From positions 1,240,001 to 1,304,000 of the forward strand of contig NZ_CP051677.1 of assembly GCF_012849055.1 (NCBI RefSeq): DNA of 64,000 bases, read 5' to 3'. Below the pieces are notes generated by a model, which was not told where the DNA came from, made no database searches, and worked only from the letters and a program-made list of their open reading frames with translations. Below, one piece after another: positions 1 through 9,508 of this stretch. This stretch comes from Spirosoma rhododendri. GTDB lineage: Bacteria; Bacteroidota; Bacteroidia; Cytophagales; Spirosomataceae. Made by a program: the position numbers and the translations under genes. Within the stretch, counting starts at the first letter, position 1; each line of letters starts with the position of its first letter.

Positions 1-1
1 G

Positions 2-637
2 TCGCCCGACGCGTTCGAAGCCGCCGTCAACGAAACCGACGCCCTGATTCTCGACGTGCGGACGGCTGTTGAGTTTGCAGCGGGCTTCGTTCCGAACGCC
101 ATTAATATCGGCCTCGACGGGCAGTTTGCCCCCTGGGTCGGTGCGTTAATTCCCGACCTGACCCAGCCGATTGCACTGGTGGCACCCGCCGGGCAGGAAG
201 AAGAAACCGTTAAACGGCTGGCGCGGGTTGGCTATGATCAATGCATCGGCTATCTGGCGGGTGGTTTCGACGCGTGGCGAACCGCAGGTCGCGAAGTCGA
301 TACAATCGAGTCAATTTCTGCCGATGAATTTGCCCAGCGACTGGCGCAAAACCCGTCGCTTTCGGTGGTCGATGTGCGGAAGCCGGGCGAGTTTGCGGGC
401 GAACATGTGGCGAACGCGGAGAACCGCCCCCTCGATACGCTCAACGACCACATGACCGCTTTCTCGCATAGTGAACCGGTCTATGTACACTGCGCGGGTG
501 GCTATCGCTCGATGGTTGCCAACTCGATTCTGAAAGCCCGTGGTTTCGATAACGTCGTTAACGTAGAAGGCGGCATGGGCGCTATTCGCAAAACAAACGT
601 TCCGGTCCTAGCCGATCAGCCCGTTTCTCACAACTAG
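2..637 (+). CDS. MBL-fold hydrolase/rhodanese protein, C-terminal part (5' end outside window)
   Basis: The reading frame is open from base 2, so about 211 C-terminal residues are visible and the start lies left of the window. Two rhodanese-like modules follow one another. The first (ILDVRTAVEFAAGFVPNAIN) lacks a catalytic cysteine loop. The second (VVDVRKPGEFAGEHVANAEN) ends in the active-site loop VHCAGGYRS, whose Cys should carry the persulfide. Known of the family: a metallo-beta-lactamase domain followed by rhodanese repeats is the Blh/ETHE1-like persulfide dioxygenase arrangement. The MBL part itself is not visible. Inference: it oxidises persulfide sulfur in sulfide detoxification, together with the two YeeE/YedE genes that start 10 bp downstream, an arrangement like the BigR operon. 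Confidence 0.8.
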   Translation, partial: SPDAFEAAVNETDALILDVRTAVEFAAGFVPNAINIGLDGQFAPWVGALIPDLTQPIALVAPAGQEEETVKRLARVGYDQCIGYLAGGFDAWRTAGREVDTIESISADEFAQRLAQNPSLSVVDVRKPGEFAGEHVANAENRPLDTLNDHMTAFSHSEPVYVHCAGGYRSMVANSILKARGFDNVVNVEGGMGAIRKTNVPVLADQPVSHN

Positions 638-647
638 TTAATAAGCC

Positions 648-1222
648 ATGGTTCAGTTTCTGTCGCAACCCTGGCCATGGTACGTCGCCGGGCCATTGAT
701 CGGGCTGACGGTACCGATCCTGCTGCTGCTAGGCAACAAAGCGTTTGGTATCTCATCGTCGCTGCGGCACATCTGCGCAGCCTGTGTACCCGCCAACATC
801 GACTTTTTCCGTTACGACTGGCGCAAGGAAAGCTGGAACCTGTGGTTCGTTGGGGGTATCGCCGTTGGTGGGTTTATCGGCAATCAATTGCTGACTAACC
901 CGGCTGCGCTGACTATTGCCCCCGCCACGCAAACCGCCTTGCAGCAATTGGGTGTCCACGATTTCAGCAGTGGTTTACTCCCGCTCGACCTGTTTGGCTG
1001 GGCCGACATGACCATTGGTAAAGCCTTACTTTTTCTGGTGTTCGGCGGCTTTCTCGTCGGGTTAGGGACGCGCTACGCGGGGGCTGCACGTCGGGACATG
1101 CGATTATGGGCTTGTCGAATCTGCAATGGCCGTCGCTGGTTGCCACGTGTTGCTTTATGATCGGTGGCTTCGCCATGACGTACCTGGGTTTACCCCTGCT
1201 GATGCGGCTGGTTGGGCTGTAA
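648..1222 (+). pseudogene. YeeE/YedE (DUF395) transporter half, frameshifted
   Basis: Membrane protein of the YeeE/YedE (TsuA-like) family, which moves thiosulfate or related sulfur compounds across the inner membrane. The N-terminal part reads normally (transmembrane segments near residues 9-28, 66-80 and 124-142, with Cys43 and Cys46 in HICAACVP). After GTRYAG the frame leaves the family consensus and stops at 1160. In the next frame the sequence continues with GCTSGHAIMGLSNLQ and runs to the stop at 1220-1222. The break is at a run of five G (1079-1083), where six would restore one frame of 191 aa. The lost region holds the conserved Cys of the sulfur-relay motif. It is either a true pseudogene or a one-base consensus error, and I favour the error because three other genes here show the same lesion. 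Confidence 0.8.
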
Positions 1223-1259
1223 TTCCACACGTTATTCACTTATACACAGACTTATCCAC

Positions 1260-1718
1260 ATGGTTAGCGAACGTAATCCACAAACGAAGCCAATTCAGCA
1301 GCGGGCTAAACCCAACTGGGTGTTCGGGCTGGTCGGTGTTGTGTTCGGCATCGTCTTCGTCAAAGCTGAGATCATTTCGTGGTTCCGTATTCAGGAAATG
1401 TTCCGACTCGACGCGTTCCATATGTACGGCGTCATCGGCTCGGCTGTGCTCGTCGGGATGCTGTCGGTGTACCTGATTCGCCGGTTCAACGTCCGCACCT
1501 TGCAGGGCGACCCCATTAGCATTGCCCCCAAACAGTTCAGTCAGGGGCAGATCTGGGGTGGGCTGCTGTTTGGCTTCGGCTGGGCAATCACGGGTGCCTG
1601 TCCCGGTCCACTCTTCGCTCAGATTGGAGCGGGCTACACGGCGGTTGCCATTACGTTGCTGAGTGCGCTGGCTGGCACGTGGGTCTACGGCGCAGTCCGC
1701 AAACACCTCCCCCACTAA
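1260..1718 (+). CDS. YeeE/YedE family sulfur transporter, second half
   Basis: A 152-aa membrane protein with the signature GACPGP around the conserved Cys, and hydrophobic segments near residues 18-36, 50-68, 95-113 and 122-142. It is the second, complementary half of a split YeeE/YedE (DUF395) transporter; in other bacteria the two halves are fused. I chose the ATG at 1260 because the family N-terminus (KPNWVFGLVGVVFGIVF) follows shortly after; an upstream in-frame ATG at 1212 would overlap the preceding gene. Inferred role: uptake of thiosulfate or export of sulfur species coupled to the rhodanese protein upstream. Confidence in the family is high, but the substrate is uncertain. Confidence 0.82.
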   Translation: MVSERNPQTKPIQQRAKPNWVFGLVGVVFGIVFVKAEIISWFRIQEMFRLDAFHMYGVIGSAVLVGMLSVYLIRRFNVRTLQGDPISIAPKQFSQGQIWGGLLFGFGWAITGACPGPLFAQIGAGYTAVAITLLSALAGTWVYGAVRKHLPH

Positions 1719-1719
1719 T

Positions 1720-2073
1720 TCACAAAGCCGGGTTTTCGTCGATCCCCAGCCGGGGCAACACCGGATTCAGCACCCGCGGCACGATACGAATACGAAACAC
1801 CCGCAGCCCGCGCAGGTCATAGTCACAGGCGTAGAACCCCCGCTCCCGAATGCCCCGGTACACAGCCGTGTAGTTTACCTTCACCGGCCAGTTATTGATG
1901 GCCAGTTCACCCACGACGGCATCAACCGCTTTCCGCAGGTTGCTAAAAAACGTCACGACTGGTTCGCGCTGCCGCACCGTATTCAGCGACCCCGTGTATG
2001 ATACCGAAACCTCGTACAAAACGCGGCCAGCTGACCGCACTTTTGGGACTTTTTTGGCCGATTCTGACGTCAT
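1720..2073 (-). CDS. conserved hypothetical protein, 117 aa
   Basis: I do not recognise this gene. The protein is soluble, basic at the N-terminus, and has no signal peptide or membrane segment. It contains aromatic-rich strands (GRVLYEVSVSYTGSL, VKVNYTAVYRGIRERGFYACDYDLRG). It is convergent with the YeeE gene (1 bp between stop codons). Its codon use looks like that of its neighbours. The region upstream of its start is AT-rich, as expected of a promoter. The compact intergenic fit supports a real gene. Confidence 0.55.
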   Translation of the reverse strand: MTSESAKKVPKVRSAGRVLYEVSVSYTGSLNTVRQREPVVTFFSNLRKAVDAVVGELAINNWPVKVNYTAVYRGIRERGFYACDYDLRGLRVFRIRIVPRVLNPVLPRLGIDENPAL

Positions 2074-2169
2074 TACTGATTATGAGAATAAAATTGAAAA
2101 ATAATCACACTATTTTTCAATGCTTAAACTAAACCGTAGTGATGGGCGTTTTACTATCAACTACGCAGG

Positions 2170-2203
2170 AAACGCCGGACGAACCATTTCGTCCGGCGTT
2201 TTT
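2170..2203. terminator. rho-independent terminator-like hairpin
   Basis: Perfect 14-bp stem (2170-2183 with 2188-2201, core acgccggacgaa) and a 4-base loop, with a short T run on the plus strand. No plus-strand gene ends nearby, so its purpose is unclear; it may insulate pdhB from the divergent flank. Confidence 0.6.
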
Positions 2204-2213
2204 CGTTGTTAAT

Positions 2214-2249
2214 AAAAAAGCACCCGAACGAATGCGCGGGTGCTTTTTT
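2214..2249 (-). terminator. terminator of pdhB
   Basis: Stem of 13 bp (2214-2226 with 2237-2249, core gcacccg) with a 10-base loop. Read on the minus strand it ends in a run of six T, and it lies about 77 bp beyond the pdhB stop codon. Confidence 0.75.
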
Positions 2250-2325
2250 TATGCCGTCAGAGACGACCTTGTTGGTTAGTGATCCGTCCCCGACAGATGG
2301 AAGCTGCCGGGGATAGGCATTGACC

Positions 2326-3306
2326 TTATTTCTTATACATCACCGCGTCGACGGCTTCCAGCGTACGCTTAACGCTGGGCAGAATAGCCTCGATCAGCGT
2401 GGGAGCATACGGCAGCGGCAAGTCCATGCTGTTGACACGAATAACCGGCGCGTCCAGATAATCGAACGCGTTACGCTGAATGTTGTAGGCCAGTTCCGAC
2501 GAGATAGCCGCCAGCGGCCATGCTTCTTCAACAACCACGCACCGGTTGGTTTTCTTTACCGAGTTGATAACCGTAGGATAGTCGATCGGACGCACCGAAC
2601 GCAGATCAATTACTTCGGCCGAGATACCGTTTTTCGCCAGTTCGTCGGCAGCCGCTAGGGCCACTTTCATGATCTTACCAAACGATACGATCGTCACATC
2701 GTTACCCTCGCGAACGACGTTAGCCTGCCCGATTGGAATCAGATACTCTTCCTCCGGCACCTGCCCTTTGTCACCGTACATCAGCTCCGACTCCATAAAA
2801 ATTACGGGGTCGTTGTCGCGGATACAGGTTTTCAGCAGCCCTTTAGCGTCGTATGGGTTCGATGGGACAACTACTTTCAAACCGGGCGTATTAGCAAACC
2901 AGTTTTCAAAGTTTTGCGAGTGCTGACTCGACAGCATACCGGCATTACCCGTCGGGCCGCGAAAGACAATCGGACACGTATACTGACCACCCGACATCGA
3001 CATGATCTTGGCCGCCGAGTTGATGACCTGATCGATAGCGACGAGCGAGAAGTTGAACGTCATAAACTCGATGATCGGACGCAGACCGTTGATCGCCGAC
3101 CCCACGCCAATACCAGCAAAACCAAGCTCGGCAATGGGCGTATCGAGTACACGCTCCGCACCAAACTCGTCGAGCATTCCCTGACTAACTTTATAAGCAC
3201 CGTTGTATTCGGCGACTTCCTCACCCATCAGGTAAACGCTGGCATCCCGGCGCATTTCCTCCGACATAGCCTCACGCAGGGCTTCTCGGAACTGTATTTC
3301 TCTCAT
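2326..3306 (-). CDS. pdhB: pyruvate dehydrogenase E1 component, beta subunit
   Basis: A 326-aa transketolase-family protein, the usual length for a separate E1-beta. The N-terminus MREIQFREALREAMSEEM, the segment VLDTPIAELGFAGIGVGSA, the loop GPTGNAGMLSSQHSQ and the C-terminal VVVEEAWPLAAISSE are all typical. It pairs with an E1-alpha subunit to form the thiamine-diphosphate-dependent decarboxylase that feeds acetyl groups to E2 lipoamide in the cytoplasm. No pdhA or E2 gene is adjacent; in Cytophagales pdhB is often separate. It has its own promoter (3397-3427) and terminator (2214-2249), so it looks monocistronic. Confidence 0.95.
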   Translation of the reverse strand: MREIQFREALREAMSEEMRRDASVYLMGEEVAEYNGAYKVSQGMLDEFGAERVLDTPIAELGFAGIGVGSAINGLRPIIEFMTFNFSLVAIDQVINSAAKIMSMSGGQYTCPIVFRGPTGNAGMLSSQHSQNFENWFANTPGLKVVVPSNPYDAKGLLKTCIRDNDPVIFMESELMYGDKGQVPEEEYLIPIGQANVVREGNDVTIVSFGKIMKVALAAADELAKNGISAEVIDLRSVRPIDYPTVINSVKKTNRCVVVEEAWPLAAISSELAYNIQRNAFDYLDAPVIRVNSMDLPLPYAPTLIEAILPSVKRTLEAVDAVMYKK

Positions 3307-3396
3307 AATGAGTCTGTTCGTTTCGGTTCAGAAAGGAATTTGCCCACTTTACAATCTACTGGGCAATGCAACGGCGAATGACCGACAATGCGATGC

Positions 3397-3427
3397 CAAA
3401 AGTAGCAAAAAGGGGGCTACTGGTCAA
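3397..3427 (-). promoter_or_regulatory. Bacteroidota-type promoter of pdhB
   Basis: On the minus strand TTG (3425-3427) is followed after 20 bases by TACTTTTG (3397-3404). This fits the -33 / -7 (TAnnTTTG) pattern of the Bacteroidota housekeeping sigma factor. It would give a leader of about 85 nt before the pdhB ATG. Confidence 0.55.
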
Positions 3428-3509
3428 GGGAATCCCCGGCCGACTACTACCTGCCTCACCATCGGGTATCACGTCTACAACACCGGATGATGACACGGCT
3501 GGGCACGGG

Positions 3510-4493
3510 CTACACAAATATGTACCTCGCTTCCCCCAGAAGCTGCGCTTTCCGATCGAGCGACAAATGCAGGGGTAGCTGCGCTAATCCAATCAGGCGT
3601 CGCATGATTTCAACGGCCGTAAATCGCTGTCGCAGGCTATCATCGAACGGATTCGTTTCACGGTACATAGCCAGTACCTGTTCGGTCATCGACACGGGCT
3701 GATCGGCCATCAGTAGGTGCGCGATGAAAACCCCCAGATCGTATTCGGGCGGCCCGTAGAAGCAAAATTCAGGGTCGATAATTTTCGGACCAGCCTCCGT
3801 GCGGAGCCAGCTGCCGGGGTAATAGTCGCCGTGTAGCAGGGTTGTTCCGTCAGCCAGATACGCATCGCCGAGGTGTTGTACAGCGGCTTTCAGCGGTTCG
3901 TCGGTCTTGTAGGCCATCGCCAGTTCCTGCAAGCCGGGCTGTACGGTATTCAGGTCGAAGCCATTGTCGGTCATGAACGGGTACACGAACAGGTGCTCAT
4001 GGTTGAGCACGCGCATAGCCCGGTTCACGAAGAGGGGCGCGGGGGTAATCTGGGTGAAATGGTGATGCAGACTGGCCAGATAATCCGTCAGCGCGGTCAG
4101 TTCGTCGTAGGACAGTTGCTGCCCGGGCTGGTACAGGCTTGTGTAATCGGGCGACTGCCCCAAATCTTCCAGTACCAGTATGTTGTTTTCGGGATCGATA
4201 CCCAGTAGCTGCGGCATCTGCTCGGCCAGTACCGAAACCGACTGCACGGCTTCGTAAAAATGACCTTCAACCACTGCGCGTTCCGCCGGAGCCGCGATGG
4301 TCGGGTATTTCTCGACGTAAGCCCGCGCCTGCTTCACAATCAGCGTCCGGATTGGCGTGCTGACCCGAAGTGTGTAATTCATATTCCCCTCGCCGGGCTT
4401 GTCCAGTGCCGTAATCGACTCCGATTCGTCAATCCAGCCCCGGCGGACGAGATAATCCTGAAGTTGCAGCGGTTGTTGCGCGTCGAGATGCAT
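3510..4493 (-). CDS. phosphotransferase, methylthioribose-kinase-like
   Basis: A 327-aa protein of the APH/choline-kinase fold. The catalytic loop is LLHGDYYPGSWL (about residue 218) and the metal-binding motif is KIIDPEFCFYGPPEYDLG. The DPEF(x)FYGP form is characteristic of S-methyl-5-thioribose kinase (MtnK), and the N-terminal GEGNMNYTLRV matches its nucleotide-binding loop. MtnK phosphorylates methylthioribose in methionine salvage, but that enzyme is usually near 400 aa and has mtnA beside it; neither holds here. It is therefore best called an MtnK-like small-molecule kinase of unproven substrate. It is followed 44 bp after its start (in plus coordinates) by the divergently placed end of porZ, on the same strand. 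Confidence 0.75.
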   Translation of the reverse strand: MHLDAQQPLQLQDYLVRRGWIDESESITALDKPGEGNMNYTLRVSTPIRTLIVKQARAYVEKYPTIAAPAERAVVEGHFYEAVQSVSVLAEQMPQLLGIDPENNILVLEDLGQSPDYTSLYQPGQQLSYDELTALTDYLASLHHHFTQITPAPLFVNRAMRVLNHEHLFVYPFMTDNGFDLNTVQPGLQELAMAYKTDEPLKAAVQHLGDAYLADGTTLLHGDYYPGSWLRTEAGPKIIDPEFCFYGPPEYDLGVFIAHLLMADQPVSMTEQVLAMYRETNPFDDSLRQRFTAVEIMRRLIGLAQLPLHLSLDRKAQLLGEARYIFV

Positions 4494-4536
4494 ACAAAGG
4501 TTAGTTGGGTGGTGAGGATGAGAAAAGAGCCGGGCG

Positions 4537-6800
4537 CTATCGTACGACGGCTAATTTGCCCGCTACGCCTTCGGTGCCAGCCGCCGTAACGACGACAACC
4601 AGGTAGACGCCCGTTTGCACTGACCGGCCCCGGTAGTCGAGCAGGTTCCAGGCTGCCGTACCGCCCTGCGACCGGGTTTCGTAGACGAGCTGTCCGCCCG
4701 CATCCATGATCTTTACGGTCGCGTTGTCGGTCAGGCCGGTGATACCAACTGAGCCGGTGAAGTCGGGCCGGACGGGATTGGGAAAGATCGTCGGGCTGCT
4801 CAGGGCATCCGCCGGGTCGGTAGCGGTCGTCTGGTACGAGATGATTCCGTTGGCCGTCTGCACAAACAACCGGCCCGACAGCGGGTCGATCGCCAGCGTA
4901 GAGATAGACCGGAGCGGCAGTGGTGTTGTATCATCGGTGAATGTCTCCAGCAACTGCGACCCATCCGGCGACACCCGGTACAGCCCCGTTCGGGTCGACA
5001 GCCATTTCCGGTTTCCCCCGTCGACAGCGATAGCCGTTACCAGTTCATTGAGCAGCAACCGACGTCGGTTGATAAACGGCGCCTGGGCGTTTATGGCCCC
5101 CGTAAACGGGTCGCTCAGGTTATCGAACACCGTTGGCCCAAGATCCGTACCGACCCAGATAGCGCCCTGCCGGTCTTTAACCAGCGCCCGAACACTGTTG
5201 GTCAGTAGCCCCCGCCCCCCAGCACGGTTGTCAGGGTGCGGGTGCGGTTGGTTTGCGGATCGAACACCAGTAGTCCATTCCCAACGGATAAACGCATCCA
5301 GATATACCCGGCATCGTCGGGAACGAGCTGTTCGATCGTCTGCACCGTTACCGCTGGAAAAGAGGTAAACGTACCGTCGGGTCGGCGTACGTGCAGTGCC
5401 GTAGTCCGCGTCTGCGCACCCCCCGTAGCTATCCAGAGATTCCCCAACACGTCGGTGGCCAGACTGGTGATCGAGTTGCTGATGGTAGCGGGCAGCGACA
5501 CCGCGACCGGCGCCGGCTGATCGGCGGTCTTTTGCCATAGCCCCGTCCCGAAACCACCCAGATACAGGGTTTGTGTATCGGTCAGGTAAGCCGCCGACGT
5601 AAAGCCCCGGTCCAGCCCCGGCACCGATAATGCCTGCCATTGATCAGCCGATACCTGTAGTTCATTAGCCGAAGCCGTATTGGTCGGCAAAGCCGTCGCA
5701 TCCTGAGGCCCGTTCGGCAAGGCAACGAGCCGGTCGGGATAAGCATAGAGCGTACTGAACACATCCCGGTCGGGGCCAGCGGCTGGTGTACTGCTACGAA
5801 TGGTGCCGTTTGTAGCCTGCAACACCCCATTCTGCGCATCGGCAATCCAGATCGTATTGCCATCCACAATGGCGTCGCGTGGGTCGGTCAGCAGTGCGCT
5901 GGTACTGGTCCCGGCAGTCGGTGCGGTTATCGTCGACCCTGCCGCAACGATGACGCCCGCATCTGTTGAACTGCTGCTCACGAACTGACGTACCGGCGTC
6001 ACCGACAGGGCCTGCACCAGCGTCCACTGCCCGGCAACCCGGTCGTAGATACCCCGCTCGTTTACGGTTGCCAACAGCCGTCCCTGCCGGGCAACGAGCG
6101 TTTCGGGCGAACCCGGTGGATTCGCTACCGACCGCCAGTTACCGGGGTCGGCCAGGTTGGTACCGGCGGAATAGCGCACGGCCCGAATAGCCTGAACGGT
6201 ACCGGTCGATGCGGTTGGTGCCGTCAGTGCGTACAGACTATCTCCCACAACGGTCGTCTGGTAGATGGGTAACGGGGAGCCGTTTGTGCACTGACTGAAG
6301 TAAGTATCCCGAATATCGTTCGCGGCCAGATTCAGCACGACCAGCCCGAAGTCGGTACCTAGATACGCCAGATTACCAACCCGGCTGACAAAGTTGATTC
6401 CCCGTGCATCGGGCAGATTCGTTGCCGCTGCGATGGTCGTGATCGTCGTCGTAACGCTGCCCGGCGCCCCACCCTGACCGATGCTCAGAAAGTCAATCGT
6501 ACCGGTTCGGTAGGCAATCAGCAGCCGCGACTGATCGGGCAGGTATAGTAGCCGGCTGATGCCGACGTCGGTCAGGCCATCCTGCCTCGTCAGTGTCATG
6601 CGTTCATTCGTGGTTTTGTCGAACGCAAACAGGCCGTTGGCCGTAGCCGCGTAGACGTAATTAGTCGCCACAGCCACAGTTTGCGCCGAACGGTAGCTAA
6701 CGTGCGACCGCCAGTTACCGATCTGCGCCTTCGCACCCACCGACACAGCCAGCCACAGCCAGCCAATGAGCGCCAGCCGACTATAGATGTTCTGGTTCAT
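4537..6800 (-). pseudogene. porZ: PorZ, type IX secretion system protein, frameshifted
   Basis: Encodes about 754 aa if one base is restored. The start ([16 protein letters not shown]) opens a signal peptide ending AKAQ. The mature N-terminus IGNWRSHVSYRSAQTVA and the repeated blades (VYAATANGLFAFD, LAYLGTDFGLVVL, IWIADAQNGVLQ) form the two beta-propellers of PorZ. The last 80 residues (FPNPVRPDFTG to LAVVR) are a sorting-domain-like beta-sandwich. PorZ is a surface subunit of the T9SS attachment complex that supplies anionic LPS to PorU. The frame breaks at 5209-5220: minus strand G6-C-G5 gives GGGGY-stop, while the next frame reads GRGLLTNSVRALVKD. One extra G in the G5 run gives the family-like GGGGLLTNS. 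The start overlaps the end of tdk by 20 bp, so translation may be coupled. Confidence 0.85.
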
Positions 6801-7404
6801 AAACCCATTCCCGACGACCAGCGTCGGCCCCCAGATTAAAACAACGGCGGCAGCGGGCCTCGTAGCTATCGGTTTCGCCCAGCAGCACCCGCTCCTGCGA
6901 CGGCACCAGTCGGTACGAATGCTGGGCGATATCACCACAAACGACGCAGATCGCGTGGACTTTCGTTACGTACTCAGCAATAGCCATCAGCTGCGGCATG
7001 CAACCAAAGGGCTGCCCGGCAAAATCCATGTCTAGCCCAGCCACGACCACGCGCTTTCCCTGATTGGCCAGCGTCTGGCAGACGTCGACAATCTCGCGGT
7101 CGAAGAACTGCGCTTCGTCGATACCAACTACCTCGGCATCGCCCGCCAGCTCCAGAATATCGATCGCATTATGTACCGGTACAGATTCGATACTGATAGC
7201 CGAATGCGACACGATATTCGCGTCGTCGTACCGGGTGTCGATGGCCGGTTTAGCGATGCGTACGCTTAGTTTGGCAATCCGGGCGCGGTTCAGCCGACGA
7301 ATCAGTTCTTCCGTTTTACCGGAAAACATTGACCCGCAGATCACTTCAATCCAGCCGGTCCGGAGGTGAGGTGGTTCGCGTCGTCGGGAGGGTTCGATAA
7401 ACAT
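6781..7404 (-). CDS. tdk: thymidine kinase
   Basis: A 207-aa type II thymidine kinase, which phosphorylates thymidine with ATP in the salvage pathway. The P-loop is [15 protein letters not shown] (about residues 24-38) and the Walker-B-like segment is [11 protein letters not shown]. The lasso-region zinc cysteines are CVVCGD and CRRCFN, and the thymidine-binding loop is ...[10 protein letters not shown]. The stop codon lies inside the porZ start region (20-bp overlap). It is the only clear nucleotide-salvage gene here apart from udk. Confidence 0.95.
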   Translation of the reverse strand: MFIEPSRRREPPHLRTGWIEVICGSMFSGKTEELIRRLNRARIAKLSVRIAKPAIDTRYDDANIVSHSAISIESVPVHNAIDILELAGDAEVVGIDEAQFFDREIVDVCQTLANQGKRVVVAGLDMDFAGQPFGCMPQLMAIAEYVTKVHAICVVCGDIAQHSYRLVPSQERVLLGETDSYEARCRRCFNLGADAGRREWVYEPEHL

Positions 7405-7674
7405 AGCGTGTCGAGTAGAACTAGTTGGTGTCGCGGCTGGGCCGGTTCAACAAAAATAGCCCCCGAAGGCTTACAGGCAGGCAGAAAAAAGCAAGTATTA
7501 TCGGCGCCGGCAACCAGACACTCAAAAACAGCGCAATAGCGTCATGTAAAGCAGCTGTTCTACGGCAAACCGCTTTTTTTTCAGACCAACAATTGGCAAG
7601 TTTGTTGTTAAATGTGAACCCGTATGGTTCATATCGATCCCCACGCGGCACTCATTCTCCAACGGTCTCTACTG
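7405..7674. other. 270-bp intergenic region between tdk and the gene at 7675
   Basis: Holds the divergent promoters of tdk and the downstream gene. AT-rich stretches occur near 7560-7615, including a run of eight T. I saw no complete TTTG-N19-TAnnTTTG pair and no gene. Confidence 0.4.
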
Positions 7675-9002
7675 ATGTCCAACAAGTTCAACGCGAACGC
7701 GCTCAACGAGTACAGTCGTTCGTATGCCCGGCGAATTGCGGCCGATTTCTACCAGCAGCATTCCACGGCCAACGGCAACCAGATTCTGTCGTTGACCCCA
7801 ATCAATCAGATCAACTTGTTGATTGTTGGTACGCTGTCGACCAAGTGGCAGGCCGATGCGGAGAAGTTTCGCAGTCCGTACTTCGACTTCACCCATGCCG
7901 ACGTGCAGGAAGCGTTGCAGCACTTCATGAACGTAGTGTCGCAGCATATCGCCGTTCGGCGCGAGAACCTGGAACCGCTGCTGGCCGATGCCGTTCGCCG
8001 GACAATCATTCTCATCTTCGACCCCCGCGCTTACTTCGACGAGCTACTCCGTAGTCAGCCCGATTTTACGCTGACGGCTCCCGCCCTGAAGCAGATCAGC
8101 CGGTTCACGAAAATCAACCAGTTTATCACCGCCCACCTGACGGAGCGGATGAACGGTAAGCCGTTCGTATACGTCAATCAGGCGCTGGGGTACCTGGATG
8201 AGGCTCTCACCCAGAAAGCACACGAGATCGAGCATTACGACAAGTTCGTCGCGATCTTCTCCGAAAAAGTACCGATGGACGTACCCGCCCTGTTACGTAG
8301 TCACGTCCCCGACAGTATTCCGGCGGGGCCAACCCGTTCGTTCTTCGACATGGCTACCGAACCGGGTGTTCCACCGGCTCCGCTCGTCGCACCCGACGCA
8401 CCGACATCCATTGCCCCAGCGAACCCGTTACCGAAACGCCCCCCGCGCCTATCGAAACACCGCAGGCGTCTGAACCAGCGGCTGACGTTCCGGCTCCAGC
8501 ACCTGCGCCAGCCGCTACCGTAGTCGATTCGCCGTCGGGTGGTCCTATGTTTCTGGGCAGCGACTCCGGCCCCGAGCCAGTGGCCCCGATCAGTCAGCCA
8601 TCGCAGTTGCAAACCGGCGCTATCAGCCAGCCCAGCGTGACTGAGACAAACGAAACGCTGAATGTGAGTGGTACGGAAGACGACGAACTGGTTACGCTCA
8701 ACGATATTTTGCGCGGAAAAACTGCCGCCGAGCCCGAAAGTATTGCCCAGGCATTGACCCACACGCCGATCGAAAGCGTTGGCCGCAGTATCTCATTGAA
8801 CCAGAAATTCCGGTTTATCAATCAGTTATTCGGCGGTAACACGGCGGCTTACACGCAGGCCATTGCCGAACTCGACACGCTGAACAACTACGGGCAGGCC
8901 CTGGATTTGATTCAATACCGCTACGCATCGCAGTATTCGTGGGACATGAGTAGCGATGAGGTCAACGAACTGGTTGAAATCCTGAAGCGCCGGTTCGCGT
9001 AG
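7675..9002 (+). pseudogene. unrecognised conserved protein, frameshifted (about 442 aa restored)
   Basis: I do not recognise the family. The first part (start MSNKFNANALNEYSRSYARR) is alpha-helical and soluble, with no signal peptide; it runs to about residue 225. It is followed by a Pro/Ala/Glu-rich linker, then a C-terminal helical domain (ISLNQKFRFINQLFGGN...YGQALDLIQYRY...EVNELVEILKRRF). In the frame as given the linker degenerates into basic residues and stops at 8523. The neighbouring frame supplies a proper linker (SEPVTETPPAPIETPQ, VPAPAPAPAATVVDSP) and leads straight into the C-terminal domain. The switch is at CCCC (8414-8417), where five C would restore one frame. Helix-linker-helix proteins of this sort may be scaffolds, but that is only a guess. 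A terminator follows. Confidence 0.65.
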
Positions 9003-9040
9003 GTAGGCGATTGCCGAAGCACGTTTAACTACTATCGATT

Positions 9041-9076
9041 AACCCCTAAAGTCCCCTTCAGGGGATTTAGGGGTTT
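9041..9076 (+). terminator. terminator after the gene ending at 9002
   Basis: Long hairpin (left arm 9041-9056, loop ttca, right arm 9061-9075 with one bulge) ending in TTTT. It lies between the convergent 7675-9002 gene and exbD. Confidence 0.7.
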
Positions 9077-9102
9077 TACAGTGTCCTCTTTCTTCCGAAG
9101 AC

Positions 9103-9495
9103 CTACTTCGAGGTAGCCATCACCATCTTGATATTCAGCTTGGCACCCGTCTGCAAGACGTCGACGAGGTCCTGAACAGTCAGTGCTTTATCGAAGCGAA
9201 CAACCACGGTCGGCTCAGCGATGCCGGCCATGATCGTTTTCAGTTCCAACTCCAGATTAGCGGGGTCGACGGGTTTTTTATCGATGAAATACTGCTTGTT
9301 GCTGTCAACGGAGAGCGTCACCTGCTTCTTGCTCAACTGCTGCGAGGCAGCCGCTTTTGGCAGCATCAGCTTGATTACGTTGGGGTTGGCAACCGTCGAT
9401 ATAATCAGGAAGAACAACAGCAGGAAGAACATGATGTCGTTCAGCGAGGAGGTCGCTACCTCGGCGGCAAACTTGTTTTTCCGGCGGAGTTTCAT
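9103..9495 (-). CDS. exbD: biopolymer transporter ExbD/TolR family protein
   Basis: A 130-aa inner-membrane protein with one transmembrane helix near residues 19-40. That helix is preceded by SSLNDIMFFLLLFFLI, which contains the proton-path Asp of the family. The C-terminal periplasmic domain (VVVRFDKALTVQDLVDVLQTG) is typical of ExbD/TolR. It works with the ExbB-type channel encoded just upstream on the same strand (86 bp away) to transmit proton motive force to TonB or a Tol-like partner. The gap between the two genes holds a dispersed palindromic element. Confidence 0.92.
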   Translation of the reverse strand: MKLRRKNKFAAEVATSSLNDIMFFLLLFFLIISTVANPNVIKLMLPKAAASQQLSKKQVTLSVDSNKQYFIDKKPVDPANLELELKTIMAGIAEPTVVVRFDKALTVQDLVDVLQTGAKLNIKMVMATSK

Positions 9496-9508
9496 TGGTG
9501 AGTTTGAG

